Positions 29,160-37,800 of a stretch of DNA of 39,425 nucleotides are shown here, in pieces. The stretch comes from Stentor coeruleus (taxonomy: Eukaryota > Ciliophora > Heterotrichea > Heterotrichida > Stentoridae). The position numbers were made by a program, and so were the translations under genes. The notes beneath the pieces are model-generated. The model had not been told where the DNA came from. It made no database searches and saw nothing but the letters and a program-made list of their open reading frames with translations. The DNA is taken from contig MPUH01000705.1 of NCBI GenBank assembly GCA_001970955.1, positions 1 through 39,425 on the forward strand, read 5' to 3'. Position 1 is the stretch's first letter. Each line of letters begins with the position of its first letter.

Positions 29160-31649
29160 ATGCCTAAATTTACAGTTTATAGAACCCATTCCCCGATCTA
29201 TCGCAAGAAACTAATAAAATCAGCTCTTAGACCAGTTAACGCTATAAAAACCCCAGGATTTACTTTAGGTTTACCTCAAACAATAACATCCTATCCACAA
29301 AATGATGGAATTCGTTATCGTATTCGTAGTGTCTTAGCTTCAAAAGCAGAAAGAAAAGTTTTTAGACCTTCTCCCAACATCAAAACTTATAACCCATCTC
29401 TAAGATTCACTTGTAACACCCCAGAAATAGACAGCTTCTGGCCTCGACATTCTATTCCAAGCAAAGATAACGAATCTCATTCCAGATTACTAAAATATGG
29501 AATAAAAGTTGTAAAAATCGCTCATATCCCACCAAGTCAAAATTCAAAATGCATCAATCTTAATGCTGTAACAAAACTTCTTGCTGAAGAGTTTCGAAAT
29601 AAATTTCGAAAAACAAACAAAAGCATTGATTGTATAGAAAAAGACCTTAATGATTCGATTCAAGAATCCAAAAACCATAAACGTGCTAATCTTTCTATGG
29701 ACGAAAAAATCAACATGATAGAAATTTCAGGGCTTCCAAAAATTTGGGGTAATGAAAAAAGAAATGAATCACTAGAAATTGCAAGAGCTTTCACATCTTT
29801 AAGTGGTAAGAAAAAAATTACGAGGAAAGTTGAAAAGATTTCTGTTAAAGAAGCCATGAGAGATAAAGATTGGATTGTTAAAGCTAAAAGTCGTATTATG
29901 AGGGATCTTTATTATCATTTAAATTGGAGTAACGGAATGAGTATTAATGTTTTGAATGAGCCTGGGGTGACTTTTAGGTATTACTTAGGAAGTGGAAATA
30001 ATTCTAAGCTTGTAAAACATTTGATGTGCAGTAGATGGTGGTGGGTTAGAGTCTCTGAAGAAGAAAAGGATTCAGCGCATTTCATCTGGACCCAATGGAA
30101 AGAATGGAGTTTCATAAAATCCTTACCCTGCTTAACCAGCATAAATCCTGAAGTTGAAGCTACAACAAATTTTTCTCTTGACAGCAAAGTTAAATACACT
30201 CAAGTTAATGCTAACAACGTTATTTCCCTACCAAAAATCGTCGATATTTCCCCTTTAGGCTATGACCTCANCATCTGGACCCAATGGAAAGAATGGAGTT
30301 TTATAAAATCCTTACCCTGCTTAACCAGCATAAATCCTGAAGTTGAAGCTACAACAAATTTTTCTCTTGACAGCAAAGTTAAATACACTCAAGTCAATGC
30401 TAACAACGTTATTTCCCTACCAAAAATCGTCGATATTTCCCCTTTAGGCTATGACCTCATAACCAAATCTAACAGTTATGCCCATATATCAACAAAATCC
30501 ACATACCAAAACTTTGATCTAAAAATCCATAACAAAATCGAACACAATTATCATTTATCTAATAAAAAAGCTTTATATTACAATTTAGTCAGATATTATA
30601 AAGCACTTAACGAAGATCCATTTGAGTATATTCCTTTAACTTTTCATATAAAATTCGGGGAATCAGATCCGGTGCTTAAAGATTTTGAAAAAAAGTTCTT
30701 GGAATATGAAAAAATAGTCGATGAATATGGTAAGAAAATCGCGAATTTGTGGATTATAAAGCCTGGGGAAAATACAAATAGAGGAAATGGGATTTCGGTT
30801 GTAAGCGATATTGAGGCAGTCAAAGGGGAAATAAGGAATAATCCATGTCCAAGCACAGGCCAGCATACTTTTATTATACAAAAGTATTTAGAAAAACCTT
30901 TTTTAGTGAATAAAAGGAAGTTTGATATAAGATGCTATGCGATGATAACTTGTTATAATGGAGTTTTACAAGGATATTTTTATCAAGAAGGCTATATAAG
31001 GACATCTTCTAAAATATTTTCTTTAGCAAGCACGAATAAATATGTGCATTTGACTAATGATGCTGTGCAGAAAAAATGCGAGGATTATGGGAAGTTTGAA
31101 AATGCTAACAAAATGTCATATGCGGATTTCCAAAAATATCTTGATAACCATTACACATCAAAAGTGGACTTTTTTACTGATATCCTTTCACATATTAGAA
31201 AAATGATTAAAGATACTATGCAAGCTGTGTTTTTAAAAATAGACACAAATAAACGTGCTCATTCTTTTGAAGTGTTTGGATATGATTTCTTGTTAGATAG
31301 CTCATTGAAACCTTGGCTATTAGAAGTTAATACAAATCCTTGTTTAGAATTATCGTCTCCACATCTTGCTAGGATCATCCCTGCTATGCTGGATAATTCT
31401 TTTAGAATTGCTGTTGATTCATTATTCCCTGAACCCATAAACCCTAAAAAGATATCGACTGAAGTGCTGTCTGAGAATAAATATGAACTTATTTTTCATA
31501 GTCTTATTGATGGAGTGAAACTTATTAATTTAATGAAAAGCAAAGATAAGTTTGAAGAATTTAATGCGATTGATGAAGATTTAATTGAGATGGTGGATGA
31601 AGAAAGTGAAGAGCATTTGGATTCTGAAGAGAATGTTGAATTAATATAA
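29160..31649 (+). CDS. Tubulin tyrosine ligase-like (TTLL) enzyme
   Basis: 829 codons as given, but 63 are a false in-frame copy (30271-30459), so the protein is about 766 residues. The TTL domain is clear: HFIWTQWKEWSFIKSL before the core, nucleotide-binding WIIKPGENTNRGNGISV, then FLVNKRKFDIRCYAMITCYN, KYVHLTNDAVQKKCEDYG, and the Mg-ATP motif GYDFLLDSSLKPWLLEVNTN. This is the ATP-grasp fold that adds Tyr, Glu or Gly to tubulin or other proteins. Which amino acid is added cannot be read safely, since glycylase and glutamylase subfamilies differ subtly. The N-terminal ~230 residues are basic and variable; the C-terminal tail is acidic (DEESEEHLDSEENVEL). Likely acts on axonemal or cortical microtubules. 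Confidence 0.93.
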   Translation: MPKFTVYRTHSPIYRKKLIKSALRPVNAIKTPGFTLGLPQTITSYPQNDGIRYRIRSVLASKAERKVFRPSPNIKTYNPSLRFTCNTPEIDSFWPRHSIPSKDNESHSRLLKYGIKVVKIAHIPPSQNSKCINLNAVTKLLAEEFRNKFRKTNKSIDCIEKDLNDSIQESKNHKRANLSMDEKINMIEISGLPKIWGNEKRNESLEIARAFTSLSGKKKITRKVEKISVKEAMRDKDWIVKAKSRIMRDLYYHLNWSNGMSINVLNEPGVTFRYYLGSGNNSKLVKHLMCSRWWWVRVSEEEKDSAHFIWTQWKEWSFIKSLPCLTSINPEVEATTNFSLDSKVKYTQVNANNVISLPKIVDISPLGYDLXIWTQWKEWSFIKSLPCLTSINPEVEATTNFSLDSKVKYTQVNANNVISLPKIVDISPLGYDLITKSNSYAHISTKSTYQNFDLKIHNKIEHNYHLSNKKALYYNLVRYYKALNEDPFEYIPLTFHIKFGESDPVLKDFEKKFLEYEKIVDEYGKKIANLWIIKPGENTNRGNGISVVSDIEAVKGEIRNNPCPSTGQHTFIIQKYLEKPFLVNKRKFDIRCYAMITCYNGVLQGYFYQEGYIRTSSKIFSLASTNKYVHLTNDAVQKKCEDYGKFENANKMSYADFQKYLDNHYTSKVDFFTDILSHIRKMIKDTMQAVFLKIDTNKRAHSFEVFGYDFLLDSSLKPWLLEVNTNPCLELSSPHLARIIPAMLDNSFRIAVDSLFPEPINPKKISTEVLSENKYELIFHSLIDGVKLINLMKSKDKFEEFNAIDEDLIEMVDEESEEHLDSEENVELI
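30083..30459. repeat. Direct repeat around the N at 30271 (assembly overlap)
   Basis: 188 bp (30083-30270) recur at 30272-30459 with two visible single-base differences. Offset 189 bp = 63 codons, so the TTLL frame survives, but the deduced protein contains the segment twice. A repeat of this part of a TTL domain would be abnormal, which supports an artefact. Confidence 0.88.
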
Positions 31650-32003
31650 TAAATTTTAATAGTTTAATTGTTTATGACTTAAGAGCTTATTGGACTATTA
31701 GGATTAGATGATAAATTTGATGTTATTATTATGGTAATTGTATAATATTTTTAAAATATATTTGGGTAATTAATTAGAATGCTGATAAGCAATGCAATTT
31801 AGTCTACGAAAATCTAAATTTTTAAAGATAAAATTTTTGTATAGTGGATAATATTTAACTTAATAAGAAATCTATTATGATAATAAAAAATAGTTCTCCA
31901 TCAAATAAAACCCACTCTCTTCCCAAACAATTTCCGCTTATTCACAATATTTTCTTCACAAAACTTATCTATTTCATCTAAATACAAAAATCTCCATAAT
32001 AAA
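31650..32003. other. Intergenic region
   Basis: 354 bp between two plus-strand genes. G/T-rich first, then A/C-rich from about 31890 as it nears the next start. Nothing else seen. An antisense frame at 31901-32122 is a shadow. Confidence 0.5.
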
Positions 32004-33170
32004 ATGCGAAAAGTTGGTCCAGCTTGGACAGTACAAGGAAGATACAAAGAAACTAAGTTCTCAGAAGTTCCAGGCCCAGGTGCATACATTGAAAAGCGAT
32101 CTTCAAATACTCCATCATACACAATAAGCCGTTCTAACCGACACGATTTTTCTAAATCTCCACAAGTCCCTGGTCCAGGTACCTACATAACAAACAAAAT
32201 AGAAACTTCAAAATCTATGGTATTTGGTACAGCTCCTAGAATATCTCATTCTAAAATCACTCAATTACCAGGTCCAGGAAATTATGAAATAAAATCTTTA
32301 ATATCAGAAGGTCCAAAATATTCACTTAAAGGACGAGAAAAATTAACTGAAAGGGCATTTTCACCAGGGCCAGGACAATATAACATTAACAAGGATCATT
32401 TAGAATCAAAATTTATTCATACTTTTACAAAGGAAAAAAGAAGTTTTAGTGCTGGTAAAGATTCTTCTCCAGGCCCAGGAGCTTATGAAATCAAACTAGA
32501 ACTTAATCATGGGATAAAATTCACTTCAGAAACTAGAGGGAAAGTTGTTGTACCAAAAATCCCTGGTCCTGGGGCATATAATTTGCCTTTAATAAACGAT
32601 TCTAAAGCTTTTTCTATGATTGGCAAGTCCCCACAAAAGGATCGAGAAAGGTCTCCTGGTCCAGGAATTTATAATCCAAGAGATTTAATTGACACAAAAT
32701 CTTATAGTGTTGGTAAGTCGACTAGATTTAAATATATTGATAATAGCATCCCAGGACCAGGAGCTTATTCAATTGTAGTGCCAAAGACTACCGGAAGTTC
32801 AATTTTTGGTAATGCGAAAAGGGAGACTTATTTAAAAACTGATAATTCACTTGGACCTGGGGCTTATAAAATCCCAGAAAAAATCAAAGAAGGGCCTGCG
32901 TTTAGTTTAAGACCCAAACCTGAGATGAAAATTGAAAATAAATCCCCAGGTCCAGGACAATACAATATAAAAAGTTGTGAAAAATCGTTTTCACCTGTTT
33001 TTGGGACTAGTAAAAGAAATAGTTTGCCTATAAAAAATACCCCAGGACCTGGGCAGTATGAAATTCCAACCAAAGACTCGCAAGGGTGGAAATTCGGCCA
33101 ACAACAAAGGCTTAGTTATAATGTTTCAGGAGTTCCAGGACCGGGTGCTTATTCATACCCTTTATTTTAA
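32004..33170 (+). CDS. SHIPPO/STPGR repeat protein (CIMAP/ODF3-like)
   Basis: 388 residues made almost wholly of sperm-tail PG-rich (STPGR) repeats. I count 12 P-G-P-G-x-Y cores (VPGPGAY, VPGPGTY, LPGPGNY, SPGPGQY and so on; one is SLGPGAY), spaced roughly 30 residues apart. Between them lie basic segments with an aromatic residue (PSYTISRSN, SFSAGKDS, KYSLKGRE). In cilia and sperm tails, proteins of this repeat type (ODF3/CIMAP family) associate with doublet microtubules, several as microtubule inner proteins. The even spacing suggests it lies along a protofilament lattice. No other domain; stop TAA. It follows the TTLL gene on the same strand, so two microtubule-related genes lie side by side. 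Confidence 0.93.
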   Translation: MRKVGPAWTVQGRYKETKFSEVPGPGAYIEKRSSNTPSYTISRSNRHDFSKSPQVPGPGTYITNKIETSKSMVFGTAPRISHSKITQLPGPGNYEIKSLISEGPKYSLKGREKLTERAFSPGPGQYNINKDHLESKFIHTFTKEKRSFSAGKDSSPGPGAYEIKLELNHGIKFTSETRGKVVVPKIPGPGAYNLPLINDSKAFSMIGKSPQKDRERSPGPGIYNPRDLIDTKSYSVGKSTRFKYIDNSIPGPGAYSIVVPKTTGSSIFGNAKRETYLKTDNSLGPGAYKIPEKIKEGPAFSLRPKPEMKIENKSPGPGQYNIKSCEKSFSPVFGTSKRNSLPIKNTPGPGQYEIPTKDSQGWKFGQQQRLSYNVSGVPGPGAYSYPLF

Positions 33171-33367
33171 TAGAACTAAAAGTCTTAATGGTTAAAAAAA
33201 AACTCATCAAATCTATATCCTTGAGTATATTCTTATAATAATCTCTATCTATTCCCTTTTACTATATATTCCCTTTAGTTTCATAACACTTTTTTATAAT
33301 CAAATACTAAATCCTTTCATACAAATTTGAATTTTTTTACATAAAACAAACTATTTTTACTACTAGT

Positions 33368-33637
33368 CTACGGTGAAAACTCTTTTTTCCATGAATTAAC
33401 GCTTATTTCACTAGAGTTGTCGGGTAGTTTCATTATATAAACTGGGAAATCTAATGGGCTTCCTGTCAGACTTTTGCAATCATATGGTCTAGTACTCATC
33501 GCCCCTTTGTCTGTAAATTTTTCTAATCCTGCGTTTAATTCAGTTGATTTTTGCACATGCTCGACTATACGATCTGAGTTTTCTTGTCCAGTGAGATTTA
33601 GTTCTTTTTCGCTTGTAAGGCAATAACAACAGCCCAT
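33368..33637 (-). CDS. Small MGCC-start protein, probably acylated
   Basis: 89 residues, ATG 33637-33635 to TAG. The N-terminus MGCCYCLTSEKE has Gly2 for N-myristoylation and three nearby cysteines for palmitoylation. It is therefore likely held at a membrane. The remainder is soluble and mixed (KFTDKGAMSTRPYDCK, LDFPVYIMKLPDNSSEIS) and resembles no family I know. Its composition and clean frame favour a real gene despite the size. It starts five bases from an oppositely directed 40-codon EF-hand-like frame. Confidence 0.6.
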   Translation of the reverse strand: MGCCYCLTSEKELNLTGQENSDRIVEHVQKSTELNAGLEKFTDKGAMSTRPYDCKSLTGSPLDFPVYIMKLPDNSSEISVNSWKKEFSP

Positions 33638-33642
33638 AATAA

Positions 33643-33765
33643 ATGTTACTAAGTCAGTGCCAGGATGGGAACTATGATGGACTTATTGACTTAAAGATTG
33701 ATAAATGTGATCTATTGACTGAAGAAATGCTGAGGATTTTATTTGCTTATAAGATGAAAAGATAG
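33643..33765 (+). pseudogene. EF-hand-like fragment (40 codons), probable gene remnant
   Basis: ATG 33643 to TAG 33763-33765. The peptide contains a calcium-loop-like sequence DGNYDGLIDLKI with Asp, Asn and Asp at positions 1, 3 and 5, Gly at 6 and a hydrophobic residue at 8, as in EF-hands. The bidentate Glu at position 12 is replaced by Ile. A helix with TEEMLRILFAYKMKR follows. Two stop codons (TAATAA) lie just upstream in the same frame. A single EF-hand is not a usual complete protein, so this is most likely the remnant of a larger calcium-binding gene, or a micro-ORF. Confidence 0.4.
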
Positions 33766-33951
33766 TTGGGTTTATAGAAGGATGGGTATGATTAAGAGTT
33801 TTTTTAGATTAGGGAGGTGAGATTGAGTTTGAAGAATTTTGTGATATACAAGGATTGGGATAGGATAAGTGGCATTTTTCGATGTATGTTATTGGAGAAA
33901 GTGCGGTATTTTTAAAGTTGAAGGGTGATTTTTGCATGCAAGATTATGAAT

Positions 33952-33988
33952 TTTAGAATTGAGTTGTGANTTTAGAATTGAGTTGTGA
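33952..33988. repeat. 18-bp direct repeat around the N at 33970
   Basis: TTTAGAATTGAGTTGTGA occurs at 33952-33969, then N, then again at 33971-33988. Same signature as the longer overlaps: an unmerged contig junction. Confidence 0.8.
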
Positions 33989-34318
33989 GTTTTTCGTGTA
34001 ATAATAGGCATGGTTTTATGAAGAAAAGTAAAGTTTTGTGTAGAAATATTTAAGTATTTGGGTTAGGTGAATCATAAAGCATATTTTTACTTTTTTATTC
34101 TATTATGATATTTTACAAATTTATATAAAAAAATGCAGACTCGAACTATGATTTTTTATAGCAATATACTAAAGTTACACAGATTAAATATCTTATATAT
34201 CATAATTTTTTTATATCATAATTGTTTTATAATAAATAAGAAAACTAATATAATTCTCATATCTATACCATATTCATAATTATAACTTCTTTTTCCCTAA
34301 TAACAAGAATATATAAAA

Positions 34319-34455
34319 ATTTTTTAACTTTCTATATGCTTTTAAGAAAATTTATCATGCTAAAATAATGGCGAATTTAGGAGATTTTTTTTTAACTTTC
34401 TATATGCTTTTAAGAAAATTTATCATGCTAAAATAATGGCGAATTTAGGAGATTT
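34319..34455. repeat. 68-bp tandem duplication
   Basis: A 68-bp unit (beginning in a T-run, containing CTTTCTATATGCTTTTAAG and ending GGCGAATTTAGGAGATTT) occurs twice head to tail with no mismatches seen and no N between. It lies in non-coding DNA. It is either a true recent duplication or an assembly overlap joined without a gap character. Confidence 0.85.
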
Positions 34456-34833
34456 CATGTTTATCCTTAGGATTAATATTATGATAATTATATATTTTTA
34501 ACTAATCAAAACAACAACAACAACTCCCTACTATTTATCATTTATTACTTTTTATATCACATTCTCCCCCTTATTCAATACTAAAATCATTTCTCTAAGC
34601 AGTCTAATAACTTAACATAAAAATTTCAAAGTATTAATAATCAAATAAAACTTTTCTTCAGTCCTTTATGAATATTTATGTTTCTGAAGTATTCCATCTT
34701 AAATACTTGTTACTATACTACACAAATTATATTCGATATAAATAATAAAATATCAATAACATAAAAGATTGAATTTCTGTTTGAGTTTCTTATAAAGATT
34801 AAAGCAATTAAAATATTTTTTGTTATAATAAAA

Positions 34834-37800
34834 ATGATGATGACGATTTTGTTGATAGAATTAGTCAAAGGGTCGATTATACAAACAGCTTCAGTAAGTG
34901 CTGACAATTATAGCATTAGAAGTACTGCTAGTATAACTTTCTCTATGATTTTAGTCAATACAATACCAGACAAAGGTAAAATCTTTATTCTTTTCCCTGA
35001 TGATTTTAGTTCCCCAAATACCGCTTTATGCACTGTGATTTATGGAGCCAGCTTCCCCAGCAATACTATTTGTAGCTTTGGGAGCAAGAATTTTAATATC
35101 TCCAACTGTTTCCCAAGCAAAGATAACACAATCACTTTCGCTTTGTATTCAATCCCAACTCCTCTATACAGCGGCAAAACAAAATCATTCGAAATTTATA
35201 CTTTAACATCAACAGACTCAGTAATTGATTATATATCATCAGGTCTTACAATTGAGTTTTTCCCAGTTTCTCTTAAAACTGCATCTCTTATTCCAAGCAT
35301 ATCTATTGTAAACACATTTTCATCATGGACTTTATCATTTTCTAGTAATTATGAAATCCCAGGTTTATATATCGAATTTCCTATATGGAATTTAAATCTT
35401 AATCCACCTAAAGCTTATGAAAAATCATATTGTGAAAACATAACCTGCAATGCTATTAATAGTATTTTTTATATAGATTATATTATAAGTTTTACATGTT
35501 CCTGTTCTAATAACATTTTATATATCCCAGGTTCATCTCCAGGAGGAGAAGTTTATATTCAACTAGAAATGCAAACTCCTCCAATAACTGGACAAATAAC
35601 TGATTTTTATATAACATCAGGTAAATCATTAGAATACACAATCGAAACACTAGAAATTATTGTGCAAATTGACACCCCTGGCAATATAACATTTTCTTTT
35701 ATTCCTGATGATTCTGTAATAAAATACCAAACAAATTATCTATTATTATTTAACTGCTCATCTCCTGTATCAGCATCAAGTGAACTTATAATAAATTTTA
35801 CATCTGGAATCATATCATTATCCTCATCTATAATCGGTATTTATGGTTTAAACTTTTTCCCAGATTATATAATAAAAGAAGACTCTATTATAATAACTCA
35901 AAGTTTTATAGACTATATTCCTGAAAATACTGAATTTGCCTTAAGACTTTTAGATGTTATAAATCCTAATACACTTGGAATTGGTTATATAGAACTTTTT
36001 ATTACAACTTCTGATGGAAATAAAGTTTGTCAAGGAGAGTTTTCATTAGATTTTTCACCTTTATGGATTGATACTATTGTTAGTTTAAGCAGTTTTAAAA
36101 TCAATGAAGAAATTAGTTTTAGTTTTGAGTTTGATACTGATTTATTTAGTTTAGAATCTTCTATGATTATTACTTTCCCTAATAGTTTTGCTTTTACTCA
36201 AAGGATTAGTTGTACTGGACAAATTATATGTGAATTTAGTTTTCCAGAAGTTTTTATTTGGGAAATTAATTCAACTAAAGTGGATATTGAGGGAGTTTTA
36301 AATCCTGGGACTACAGAAAAAACAGATTTTTTTGTCATAAAATTGTTTGAGGATGATAATTTTGTGTATGAAGTTGCGGAGAATAGAGAGATTTATGTTC
36401 AGCCTGAGAGTGGGGTTTTGAATTGTAGTGTTTATAGTATTAGTGATGTTGTAGGAAATGATACGGAATATGCTTTTAGTATTAGTTTGGAAAATGAAGT
36501 TTATGGAGATGCAGTTTTGATGATTAGTTTTCCGAGTCAGGTAGGGTTTGGATCTGAAAGTAGGTGCTATGAAATTGTTGGATTGTCACCACAGGCATAT
36601 TGTATTTTTGTTCCTCCTATTGTTATTGTGAAATCAGGTTTCGTTGATGGCTTCATTTCATCTTTTAACATAAAAATGTCAGGTCTTATAAACCCAAATT
36701 CAACCTGTTCTTCTGACTCTTTTCAAATCCAAACCTATCAAGGTTCTTATATAATCGACAACCTTATCTCGAATACTATAATAAAACTCTCAACTCCAGG
36801 TGATCTTATATGCGATATAACAGGAACATCTTATACAGTAGGTGAAATTTCATCATATACATTCTACATAACCTCAACAAACAATATTCCTTCCACACTT
36901 AAAATCCAATTTCCTAACGATTTTACCCTAATAAACCCAATCTGTTCAAAAATATCCTCATTCCTTATATCCCTATCATGCACTCTACAAAACAATAATG
37001 AAATTTCTATATCTTTAATCATGTCTATAAAAAGCAAAATTATAGTTTTTACAATTAGTAACATTCAAAACCCTTTAATGCTTATAAGCAAATCTTCATT
37101 AGAAGTAAAAACATACGATAAGTTTTGTGAAGTTGATATGGGATATGGGGAAATAATCATCCAACGCCCAGGAGATTTAATTGTAAATATAAATTCAAGT
37201 ACCAACATTTTAGGTTATACATCCGATATGTTTTTTACTGTACAATTTACAAATCCTATACCTTTAGGAGGCAAACTTCGAATAGATTTCCCATCTTGGT
37301 TACTTATATCAGAAAACACATACTGCAACTATGAATGTAATATAATAAAAAACTCAATAATCTTAAACCCTATATCCAATTTTACTATATACAATATAAA
37401 AAACCAAGATAAAAGTACAGGAATTGGTTTAGAAGTTTATACCATAAGCCCAAATGGTCTTCTTATTGACTACAAAATATCTTACGATATAGAAGTTATT
37501 TGTACAGACAACTGCCTAGATTGTGAAACATATGGGGATATATGCACAGAATGTCTTCCTGAACTAATCCTATACAACTCTTCATGTATATCTCAATGTC
37601 CAATAGGTACAGGAATAATCAACAACACTTGTACTCAATGCGATATACTCTGTAAATCATGTGAAACCTCTCCAAATATCTGTTCTGAATGCTATGAAGG
37701 GTTTTCATATAAGGGTTCATGTACATTATCATGCCCTTTAAACACAACAATAATTTTTATGGATATAAAATGTATAGACTGTGATAGTAATTGTTTAACA

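Larger units (their letters stand above)
33766..34833. other. Long intergenic region with a short and a tandem duplication
   Basis: About 1,070 bp. The left part (33766-34080) is G/T-rich; the right part is very AT-rich and A/C-biased toward the surface-protein start. It contains the N at 33970 and the 68-bp tandem repeat at about 34319-34455. No gene recognised. Confidence 0.5.

Noticed and set aside
30083-30459. Genuine 63-residue tandem duplication in the TTLL enzyme
   Set aside because: The junction is an N, the same signature recurs at five other sites, and the TTL domain does not tolerate such a repeat in known members.
31901-32122. 73-codon antisense ORF over the STPGR gene start
   Set aside because: It mirrors the Pro-Gly repeats in the wrong frame and has no independent support.
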